34,544 bases of DNA from Candidatus Altarchaeales archaeon WOR_SM1_SCG (GTDB lineage: Archaea > Altiarchaeota > Altiarchaeia > IMC4 > WOR-SM1-SCG). This document shows positions 16,933 through 25,344 of the stretch, piece after piece. The notes beneath the pieces were generated by a model, which was not told where the DNA came from, did no database searches, and saw nothing but the letters and a program-made list of their open reading frames with translations. The translations under genes were made by a program, and so were the position numbers. The stretch is taken from NCBI GenBank assembly GCA_001723845.1, contig MCBE01000033.1, forward strand, positions 1 to 34,544, in the 5' to 3' direction. Within the stretch, counting starts at the first letter, position 1. Each line of letters begins with the position of its first letter.

Positions 16933-17739
16933 CTAAAAAGCTATTTTTCTCTTTTTTATATTCTTTTTTATTTTGTATAAAAATTCATCATCATTGAGAT
17001 TCATTTTGCTAATATAATCTACAGCACCTGCTTTAATACTATCCTTACGAGCATCAGGATCGTCTCTGATTGAAAACATCACTATTGGCGTATCTTTTGT
17101 TTCAGGACTTTGTTTTAACAATCTACAAATACGAATACCCTCATTACTTGGATCATGACCGGGCATTATTATATCTAATAATATCAAATCACAATTTTCT
17201 TCTTTAGCCATTTTTAAAATTTTAGATTCGTCTATAACGTGGCTCATCCTCATACAACGTATAGAATAATCTTCTCCTTGTTTCTCCAACATGCTTCGCG
17301 CTACTTGAAGCCATTTTTCCTCATCATCTATTACTAATACTTTCTTCTTATGTTCCAGTATTTCCTCTGCTCTTTTCAACATATCTTCTTCATTACCTGA
17401 TTTCTCCGGAATAAAATGCCCTTCAGCAGTAAAATAAACATCGCCAACAACATCTCCGGTATATATTTTTATCGGCACCTTCCAGATTTTCTCTCTTTTC
17501 AAAAATTTGATGTCTCCGATGCCGACGGCATCGCCGAGATTTTCCAATGAATACAAAATTGCTTTTTTCTCAATTGCTTTCATTGTTAATTTTTCAGGGT
17601 AAATTTTAATTAGAGAGTCCCCTATTTCAACCTTCATGGGTGTTCCTTCGGTTATTCCTGATTCTTCCAATAAAGTTGATGGGATACTCAACCCGCCTTT
17701 CTTTCCCAGAAAAACTTCTTTTATGGTAGTTGCAGCCAT
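16933..17739 (-). CDS. AbrB/SpoVT-like DNA-binding domain fused to a response-regulator receiver domain
   Basis: LGKKGGLSIPSTLLEESGITEGTPMKVEIGDSLIKIYP + VLVIDDEEKW...CDLILLDIIMPG...IVMFSIRDD...GAVDYISK. Confidence 0.8.
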   Translation of the reverse strand: MAATTIKEVFLGKKGGLSIPSTLLEESGITEGTPMKVEIGDSLIKIYPEKLTMKAIEKKAILYSLENLGDAVGIGDIKFLKREKIWKVPIKIYTGDVVGDVYFTAEGHFIPEKSGNEEDMLKRAEEILEHKKKVLVIDDEEKWLQVARSMLEKQGEDYSIRCMRMSHVIDESKILKMAKEENCDLILLDIIMPGHDPSNEGIRICRLLKQSPETKDTPIVMFSIRDDPDARKDSIKAGAVDYISKMNLNDDEFLYKIKKNIKKRKIAF

Positions 17740-17788
17740 TACATAAATAAATTATATTTTTACTTAATTTAAATATTATTTTTCAATA

Positions 17789-18406
17789 TCAATATCTGTA
17801 AACATTCCCGTATTCATCATACTCGTAAAGCGGTCCTGACCTTTTCCTGAAGTAATAACCGCAGATTACTCCTGCAACAATGCCCCCGAGATGGGCGCTG
17901 TTTGCAACATTTGCGATGCCCCCGAATATAAACATTGCAAAAAAGAACGCCACCACAACTGCTACGGGAAGTGTAATCGGGACAGGGAACGGAAACAAAT
18001 AAATCCTCTGGTCCGGACGAAGAATTGCAAGAGCAGTGAATATTCCGAAAATTGCACCCGATGCACCGATTGCTGTTGCATGATGACCTAAAAGCAAAAC
18101 ATCCCATAATATGAAAAATATTCCTCCCATAATGCCGCCTGCAAGATATGTCAATAAATATCTCTTTGCCCCGAGTATTGATTCAATGTACTGCCCGATG
18201 AAAAATAACGCTAACATATTAAAGAAAATGTGCCAGAGCGAGTAGTGCGTAAACATTGATGTTACAAAAGTCCACGGGAGTAAAAGTTGAAGTGCAAGCA
18301 AGTTAATTAAACCGGGCAGGATATGCACTGACAGAAAGATGAGCATGTTAATTATAATAATTATCATTGTAATATTCAGGTTCATTCCAAAGAAGTTTCT
18401 GTTCAT
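17789..18406 (-). CDS. Rhomboid-family intramembrane serine protease
   Basis: HYSLWHIFFNMLALFFIG, GASGAIFG, SAHLGGIVAG. Confidence 0.92.
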   Translation of the reverse strand: MNRNFFGMNLNITMIIIIINMLIFLSVHILPGLINLLALQLLLPWTFVTSMFTHYSLWHIFFNMLALFFIGQYIESILGAKRYLLTYLAGGIMGGIFFILWDVLLLGHHATAIGASGAIFGIFTALAILRPDQRIYLFPFPVPITLPVAVVVAFFFAMFIFGGIANVANSAHLGGIVAGVICGYYFRKRSGPLYEYDEYGNVYRY

Positions 18407-18484
18407 TTTTGTGCTTTAATTTAAATTAAAATTCAATTGTATTAAGAATTTTATTTTTATCAGAACTCATGTTAATTTTATTAA

Positions 18485-18640
18485 AATTCTAAGTGTATTG
18501 GAGCATTTCCGAGTTATACGAGGATTTACGAGTCATACGAGTAAATGCTTGAACGAAGTGAAAGGAAATATTGCGAGTGGTAACGAAGCATAAAGCGGAA
18601 ATACGCTGGCGCTCGTCGGGAGCCGCCCGACATTTAAATT
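18485..18640 (+). repeat. Mosaic palindromic intergenic repeat
   Basis: aagtgtattggagcatttccgagttatacgagg...tgaacgaagtgaaa...cggaaatacgct...cgtcgggagccgcccgac; modules recur at 3158-3208 and 22085-22145. Confidence 0.75.
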
Positions 18641-18679
18641 AAATTTCAGAAATATTAATGAATTAAAATATCAATAAAA

Positions 18680-19402
18680 TTACAGCACCCCCATGAGTTT
18701 ATGCACCTGCGGGACAATTCTTACATCCGATAAATATTTACCGCAGGCATCTGCCAAATTTAAAATTTTTTTTACACCCGGCTTTTCTTTTACTTCGCCG
18801 TGTGGGGTTACGGGCTGTAAAATTAGGGGAACATCAAGGTCATGGTTTTTAAGGTCCTTTGCAACTTTTTCAATCGTTTTACTTTCCGTTCCCGGAAGCA
18901 CGACAATTTTTACAAACAAATTTTTGTCTTTCAGGATTTTTAATGTCTCAATTGAATTTTCATAAAATTCAGGATAATCAATTTTTATATCCGCCGCGAC
19001 AAAATCAACGCAGGTCTTAATTTTTTTTGCATTTTTTGGAAGTGTGGAGTTTGTTTCAAGGTAGAGGGGAATATCAACAAAATTTTTCAGTTCTTTTATG
19101 AAACCGGGGTAAAGCAGCGGCTCTCCTCCGGTAAGCGTTATTGAGTGAAGGTCGTATGTTTTCAAATTCAGAATAATTTCCGAAATATTTTCATCGGAAA
19201 GAGGATTCTTAATTTTTTTAAAATTTTCGCTTCCCGGCTTCGTTTCAACATTACAGTATCCCGGTAAATCCCTTGAAGGCGTATCGCAATAGATACAGTT
19301 CAGATTGCAGAGGGGAAATCTTATAAAAATTTGACGCACCCCCGTATATATTCCTTCTCCCTGTGTGCTTGAGAAAATCTCGCGAATGTGTTCTTTTTGC
19401 AT
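18680..19402 (-). CDS. queE: 7-carboxy-7-deazaguanine synthase-like radical SAM enzyme
   Basis: REIFSSTQGEGIYTGVRQIFIRFPLCNLNCIYCDT (C-x3-C-x2-C), TLTGGEPLL. Confidence 0.9.
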   Translation of the reverse strand: MQKEHIREIFSSTQGEGIYTGVRQIFIRFPLCNLNCIYCDTPSRDLPGYCNVETKPGSENFKKIKNPLSDENISEIILNLKTYDLHSITLTGGEPLLYPGFIKELKNFVDIPLYLETNSTLPKNAKKIKTCVDFVAADIKIDYPEFYENSIETLKILKDKNLFVKIVVLPGTESKTIEKVAKDLKNHDLDVPLILQPVTPHGEVKEKPGVKKILNLADACGKYLSDVRIVPQVHKLMGVL

Positions 19403-19408
19403 TGTTTA

Positions 19409-21853
19409 TTACTTTAGATAGGTATATGCCTCTTTCATGTCTCTCGGGATAATTAATTTTAATCTTTTAAGCGCGTGTCTTGCAGAATCACTCACCGTAC
19501 GGTTGGAATCCCTGCATAATTTAATAACAATTTCAATAACTTCCCTGTTCCTTTCATTCGGGATTACCATTGTAAGACCCCCGATGGCACGAACAGAAGC
19601 GTCTCTTACGCTCCAGTCCTCGTCCCCTGCTAATTTTAATAATGAAACGAGTAATTGTTCTTTCATGTCCCTTGGTATTATGTTTCGGAGCTGCCCCTGT
19701 GCCCATGCGGCGGAATGCCTGACTGTCCACTGGCGGTCATTGGTTAATTTCAATAAACTTTCAGAGACCTCGCGCTTCGCATCCTCATGCACGAAACCTA
19801 CAAATTTACCAAGGGCAAGCGCGGCAGGACCCCTTACATTCCAGTCGGAGTCACCCGTTAACCTGATAAGTCCTTTTATAACACTTTCCATCATATCGGC
19901 AGGAATATCATCTTTCAGTTTCCCTATTGTAAGTGCAACATGCCCCCGTACATTCGTATCCTCATCGCGGGATGCTGCAAATACCTTATTTATTATTATG
20001 TTTTTAAAACCCGCGGGTATTATACCCTGGTCTTCTAATTTTCCAAATGCCCAGATACTTCCGCCGCGAACATTCCAGTCCTTATCATCAATCGTTTTTA
20101 GTAATTCTGTGATTACTTTATCGCGCATGTCTACCGGTATAATATCTCTTAACTTTCCGACAGACCATACAGCATAACCGCGAACAATCCATGTTTCATC
20201 CCCTGTCATTTCCAGCAAGCGGCTTATAACTTTTTTACGCATCTCCTTCGGGATTACCCCGTCCATTTCCCCGATTGCCCATGCCGCAGGGCTTCTGACG
20301 GAAGGTTCAAAGTCCTGCGTTACCGCGAACAATTTTTCAGTGACCTCGTTTCTTTCAACATCACCTGATATGATTACGCTTAATTTACCAAGGGATTTCA
20401 CAGTATGCATCCTGACATACCAGTTATGGTAGCTGCTCAGTTCAAGCATGCGGTCTACGGCTTTATGCCGCAGGGCATAAGGTATTTTATCTTTCAGTTC
20501 CCCTAATGCCCACACAGCAGATGACTTGACATTAAGACCGACATCCTCGCTTAGACCCATCACAATTTTAACAATTTCCTGTCTTGCGGTTAAATCCTCG
20601 GGAAGCATGTTCTTCAAAGAACCAAGTGTTTGCGCAACCGAACTTCTAACCGCTTTATCCTTATCTTTGCTCAAAACCATTAATTTACCGACAATTACGG
20701 GCAGTTTATCCTTCGGGATGATTGCGCTTAACCTGTTGATGTTTTTAATTGCCAGGTTTTTTACATACCAGTCATCATCATAAAATAGTTCGGCTATCCG
20801 ATCAAAGAGAGCAGTTCTCATTTCCGGGGGAATTTCTTTAAAATTACCCAGTGCGTGAGTAGCATAACGCTTTACATCCAGCACGGGATCACGGGTCAGG
20901 GTTAATAATTTATTTAAAATTTTTGTGCGAATACTTCCAGGTACAATATTAACAAGGTCTGATGCCGCAATGACACATGATACCCTGATTTCAAAGTCCT
21001 TATCATTACTTAATTCCATAAGCAGGTCAATAATATCTTCAATAAGCCTCTCGGGAATAAAAACCGAGACGATGCCCAGGACCTCACACGCAGCCGCCCT
21101 TATTTCTTTATCCCCGTCTTTTGTAAGTTTTAATAAATTTTGCACAAATTCATCCTTTGCCTGCACGGGTATTGTTTTAAGCATACCTGAAAGTGATTTC
21201 GCGGCAGAAGCGCTGTCTGTCCAGTGCTCCTCTTCCGAGAGAATTAATAATTTATCAATTATTTGTTTTTGCGGTTCTGCAACTATCAAACCTTTTATTT
21301 TAGATATGGGAAATGAAGCGATTCTTTTTGAATATTCCTCTTCCTCCTCGCTTATTTCAAGCAGCCGCCGGACAACCTTCTTCATCATGCGCCCCGGGAC
21401 AGCGTCCTTTAAATTTCCAAGAGCAACGGCGGCAAATCCCCGCACATTCTGGTCAAAGTCCTTGCTCAAATCCAGCACCCTTTCTACAACTTTCACCTTG
21501 GCATTTGCGGGAATGCGGTTCCCCAGTTCTCCAAAAGAAATTGCTGCCGCGCTGCGAATTCCCCATTCCCTGTCATAACTTAACCTGATGAGACGCTCTG
21601 TTGCAACCCCCATCATACCTTCTGCAAAAATAACATCTTTTAACTGCCCGATACTGATTGCCGATGCATGCCTTACAATACTTTTTTTATCCTTGCTCGC
21701 ATTTATGATATTTTTTATTGTCTTTCTTCTCATCTCAAACGGGATTCTTGTTTTCAGTTCCCCGAGCGAGCGAATTGAAGATACGCGGACATACTCGTCG
21801 TGGTCATCCATTGATTTAAACAGTTTGTTTACATATAAACGCAGGTCTGTCAT
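19409..21853 (-). CDS. HEAT-repeat protein (~20 repeats)
   Basis: Repeated DxxWxVRxxAxxALGxLxxxIPxxMRxKVIxRLLxL units across 814 aa. Confidence 0.9.
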   Translation of the reverse strand: MTDLRLYVNKLFKSMDDHDEYVRVSSIRSLGELKTRIPFEMRRKTIKNIINASKDKKSIVRHASAISIGQLKDVIFAEGMMGVATERLIRLSYDREWGIRSAAAISFGELGNRIPANAKVKVVERVLDLSKDFDQNVRGFAAVALGNLKDAVPGRMMKKVVRRLLEISEEEEEYSKRIASFPISKIKGLIVAEPQKQIIDKLLILSEEEHWTDSASAAKSLSGMLKTIPVQAKDEFVQNLLKLTKDGDKEIRAAACEVLGIVSVFIPERLIEDIIDLLMELSNDKDFEIRVSCVIAASDLVNIVPGSIRTKILNKLLTLTRDPVLDVKRYATHALGNFKEIPPEMRTALFDRIAELFYDDDWYVKNLAIKNINRLSAIIPKDKLPVIVGKLMVLSKDKDKAVRSSVAQTLGSLKNMLPEDLTARQEIVKIVMGLSEDVGLNVKSSAVWALGELKDKIPYALRHKAVDRMLELSSYHNWYVRMHTVKSLGKLSVIISGDVERNEVTEKLFAVTQDFEPSVRSPAAWAIGEMDGVIPKEMRKKVISRLLEMTGDETWIVRGYAVWSVGKLRDIIPVDMRDKVITELLKTIDDKDWNVRGGSIWAFGKLEDQGIIPAGFKNIIINKVFAASRDEDTNVRGHVALTIGKLKDDIPADMMESVIKGLIRLTGDSDWNVRGPAALALGKFVGFVHEDAKREVSESLLKLTNDRQWTVRHSAAWAQGQLRNIIPRDMKEQLLVSLLKLAGDEDWSVRDASVRAIGGLTMVIPNERNREVIEIVIKLCRDSNRTVSDSARHALKRLKLIIPRDMKEAYTYLK

Positions 21854-21969
21854 TTTTGAGTCGTACTAAAAATATTGGGATAATGATTCTATTATATTAA
21901 ATATTAAGAATTTAAAGATTAATAAATCAAATTAATAAACAATTAATTCGGGCTCAATAAATTTAGTTT

Positions 21970-22016
21970 TGAGGGATTAGGGGTTAGTTGTTAGGGATTA
22001 GGGGTTGGTGGGCTGG
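21970..22016. repeat. Second G-rich (GGGATTAGGGGTTAG) degenerate repeat
   Basis: gagggattaggggttagttgttagggattaggggttggtgggctgg. Confidence 0.8.
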
Positions 22017-22034
22017 AATTTTGATAATAATTTT

Positions 22035-22088
22035 TTAATTTTTGGTCTGTAGTATCTTCATCCTGCCCCGAGTCTCCATGTAAAGGTC
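22035..22088 (-). pseudogene. Remnant of aIF5A C-terminus, copy 1
   Basis: Minus-strand translation PDLYMETRGRMKILQTKN* parallels ...LLYLECMGRKKILRTK* of copy 2. Confidence 0.5.
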
Positions 22089-22183
22089 GGGTCACGCTCC
22101 CGACGATAGCGGAGCGTATTTCCGCTACGCTCCAATACACTAAGGAATTTTGATAATAATTTTAAATTTTATTTCAATTCAAT

Positions 22184-22333
22184 TTACTTGGTCCGGAGTA
22201 TCTTCTTCCTGCCCATACACTCCAGGTAAAGCAGTTCAACACCCTCGGATAACTTGTCTTTTAACGCGTCAGGGATCGGAAGTTCAAATGTTTCATAACT
22301 CTCCATGCCCATGTCGGAAATTCCCGACGAGAA
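22184..22333 (-). pseudogene. Remnant of archaeal translation factor IF5A C-terminus, copy 2
   Basis: Minus-strand translation SGISDMGMESYETFELPIPDALKDKLSEGVELLYLECMGRKKILRTK*; in-frame stop just upstream (22334-22336). Confidence 0.6.
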
Positions 22334-22354
22334 TCAGCGGGCTTTTCAGCCCAC

Positions 22355-23254
22355 TTAGGAATTTAATAATAATTTTTGATTAGCTACGATTATTCCTGAA
22401 CCGTGATCTACGGTTATCTGCGGGTTGAATGATAATTCCTTTAGCTTCTTCTTGTTTTCCATGAACCGGGCTTCAGGATCGGTTACACTAACTGCTTTCT
22501 GCCCGCTTTTCTCTATCTCTTCACTCATTTTCTCTAACTTTTCCTCTATCCTCTCCTTCTGCTTTTCATTGCCCGTAGCATGTTTCTCAACAAGTTTCTT
22601 TCCCGCGCGCCGTAGTTTCTTTCCCTTTGACTTTTCTATTTCCTTTATCTTTTCCCGTACCTTCTCCTTTAATTTCTCCGGATTATTAAGTTCCTCCGGA
22701 AGTTCATCGCCTCTTCTGTCTCCATAGAGTTTATCCTCTTTCTCATCTAATTTAATCCCTTTTTCTATAATTTCTTTTATCCATTCTATATCTTCCTTAC
22801 TCAGCACATGATTGTTTGAGGCATTTGCCTTTATTTTTGTCCCGTCTGTTGAGAGATGACCCAAATTCAGTATTCCGAGCTCGTGGGCAATGGCAACGAC
22901 CTTTTTGAATGTTCTTTCAATTAACTCTTTGTTATCCTTCCGAAAGAGACATATTGTTCTGAAATCGGGCTTTTTGTTGCCTGTAAGATAAACATATATG
23001 AAATTCTCGCGAGCTAACTTATCAATATCTCTTGATGACCACACCCCGTCAATTGATGCCTGAACCAACAATCGCAATAACATTTTTCGCGGGTAGGCAG
23101 GACTTCCAGGCGTGCCGATATATTTTTCTTCAATACCACTTACATCTATCTCTTTTACTATTGCTGCCACAAGGTTACAGATGTGGTCTTTTGGTACCAT
23201 GTCATTTGTTGTTATAAACATGGCTTGTCCTATTGTGTCTTCTTGTAATGCCAT
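22355..23254 (-). mobile_element. Truncated IS1182-type transposase (DUF772 N-terminus plus start of DDE domain)
   Basis: GTPGSPAYPRKMLLRLLVQASIDGVWSSRDIDKLARENFIYVYLTGNKKPDFRTICLFR ... DGTKIKANAS ... NPQITVDHGSGIIVAN then ends QKLLLNS*. Confidence 0.85.
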
Positions 23255-23277
23255 TTTTAGTAATAAAATTATTTAAA

Positions 23278-24789
23278 TCACAACAATTCTTCGGGACTTT
23301 TATTCTCATTTACCAGTTCCAGGATAGTGTCGTTATCCCTGTAGTATTCTGCGATTATTTTTCCGACATCGTTAATATCCATCACCTTGTGTTCAAGCAT
23401 CCAGTCCAGTATCATTGATTTTTCAGATAAATTTTGATTCATTTCCTTTTCCGTCATGCCCACGAATTCTTCTAACTCTTCTTTAAGGCGAACGCTCGGG
23501 TTTACCGCCTTTACATAATCCATATTTGGATCCCACTGGTATACGACATTTAAATCGGGAATTCCTCCGCCCGGTTTTTTTACAAGTTCCACGACTTCAA
23601 ATGTACGCCTTATTCCTGTTCTCCTGTTCCTGTACTGGACACAAATTAAATGCAGTGAACCTAAAACCGTCCCGGGAATACTCATCGGGGGGTTTGTAAT
23701 CCTGTCAACAACCTCTATTGCGCGCTCCGCGTGAAATGAGGCATAAGTTGAATGCCCGGTGTGCATTGCTTCAAACATGATTTCAGCTTCCCGCTTTGCT
23801 CTTACTTCTCCAACCACAATCCTGTCGGGACGCTGCCTCAGGGCATTAACCATAAGGTCAAGCATTGAAATTTCTCCCCCGCCGTGCGGGTTCGGGGGGC
23901 GCGTTGTCATCGGGATCCAGTGCGAGTATTCGGGCAGCTGCAATTCCCGGGTATCCTCTATTGTAAGGATTCTCTGGTTCGGGGGAAAAAACGGCATTGT
24001 TGCATTAAGCAAACTTGTTTTCCCGGAGCCTGTGCCGCCTGCGACAAGCATACTGAATTCGTACTCCATTGCAAGCCATATAAACGCCGATGCTTCCGCG
24101 CTTATTGTTTTCCACTTGGGCTGCATCATGTGGCTCATTGTCCAGGGAGTTCTTGAAAATCTGCGAATTGTAATTGTATTGCCCCGTGTTGATATCGGGA
24201 AGAGGGTCGCATTAACCCTGTCCCCTGAAATCAGGTGGGCGTCAAGCAGCGGCTCAAGAGCGGTAATTTCTCTTCCTACCTGTCTTGCAATCCTTGCCGA
24301 ATACTCCTCTATCCAGTTTTCATCGGGAGGGACAATATTTGTTTTAAGCCACCCGTATTTTTTATGATAAATCCAGATGGGCTCATTACTCTGGTTTACG
24401 ACAATTTCTTCAATATTATCATCCGCAAGTAAATATTCAATCACCCCCAGCTCCATTGTTTCTCCTACAACCACGCTTGCAAGGATTTTTACATCTTCGG
24501 GGTCTAAATTTGGAAATAAATCATGTATTTTTTCTCTTGCTCTTTTTAAAAATTTTGCTTTCGTTTCGCCGAACAACCTCGGGTCAAGCACTTCCTTTAT
24601 CTCAATTTCAACTTCCCTTGCAAGAATTCCTTTTAAATTCTCAAGCATTATTTTTGTTGCGTCGCCTATTGTGACACTTGACAGGTGGTAGTGCAGCACA
24701 TAATCCTCAACATCCAGAATTTTAACTTCTGCCGGGACCGCTTCTGTCGGTAGGGTGTATAAATCTACCTCTTCAACTTTTCTTACCAT
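23278..24789 (-). CDS. Type II/IV secretion (archaellum/pilus) ATPase
   Basis: VAGGTGSGKTSLLNA Walker A, ILTIEDTRELQLPE, ALRQRPDRIVVGEVR, AMHTGHSTYASFHAE. Confidence 0.95.
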   Translation of the reverse strand: MVRKVEEVDLYTLPTEAVPAEVKILDVEDYVLHYHLSSVTIGDATKIMLENLKGILAREVEIEIKEVLDPRLFGETKAKFLKRAREKIHDLFPNLDPEDVKILASVVVGETMELGVIEYLLADDNIEEIVVNQSNEPIWIYHKKYGWLKTNIVPPDENWIEEYSARIARQVGREITALEPLLDAHLISGDRVNATLFPISTRGNTITIRRFSRTPWTMSHMMQPKWKTISAEASAFIWLAMEYEFSMLVAGGTGSGKTSLLNATMPFFPPNQRILTIEDTRELQLPEYSHWIPMTTRPPNPHGGGEISMLDLMVNALRQRPDRIVVGEVRAKREAEIMFEAMHTGHSTYASFHAERAIEVVDRITNPPMSIPGTVLGSLHLICVQYRNRRTGIRRTFEVVELVKKPGGGIPDLNVVYQWDPNMDYVKAVNPSVRLKEELEEFVGMTEKEMNQNLSEKSMILDWMLEHKVMDINDVGKIIAEYYRDNDTILELVNENKSPEELL

Positions 24790-24850
24790 TAATTATTTTT
24801 AAAATTTAAATTTAATAAATAAATTTAAATAATTAATTGAATTAACTGAA

Positions 24851-25318
24851 ATGAAAGTAATAATGACGGGACCTGACTTTCTTATAGAACTTGTGAATAA
24901 AGAAGGTAAAATCCCTATCCCGGTGGCTGCAAAGAAATTGAATGTGAACCGTGCACAGATAACCGCCTGGGCGGAAGTCCTTACTCGTAAAGGGGTAGTC
25001 GGGATTTATTATCCCCTGGCAGGCGACGGTGTTTTAACAAAAGGAGGAGTAAAATTAACGGGAGCGGAAAACACCGTAAAAGAGACAAAAACGAGTGATG
25101 ATCTGATATTATTAATGAAAGAACACACTTTTCTAAAATTTGATAAAGCGGTAAATAAACTTGTTATTGAGCCGGATACTCTTAAAAAATGGGTAAAAGA
25201 ACTTGAAGAAGAAGATGTAATTGAATCGGAGACATATTTTTTCGGTGATATCGGGCTGATGAAGAGTAATAATTTTTTAAATAAATTGGAGGAAATTGAA
25301 GGTAAGAAGAAAGGATAG
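24851..25318 (+). CDS. Tandem winged-HTH-like protein
   Basis: IPVAAKKLNVNRAQITAWAEVLTRKGVVGIYYPLAGDGVL and a second LEPDTLKKWVKELEEEDVIE-type unit. Confidence 0.5.
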   Translation: MKVIMTGPDFLIELVNKEGKIPIPVAAKKLNVNRAQITAWAEVLTRKGVVGIYYPLAGDGVLTKGGVKLTGAENTVKETKTSDDLILLMKEHTFLKFDKAVNKLVIEPDTLKKWVKELEEEDVIESETYFFGDIGLMKSNNFLNKLEEIEGKKKG

Positions 25319-25344
25319 TTAATAAAATTTTTATTAATTTTTTA

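Noticed and set aside
19437-21869. Several + strand ORFs opposite the HEAT-repeat gene
   Set aside because: Antisense shadows of the repeat gene
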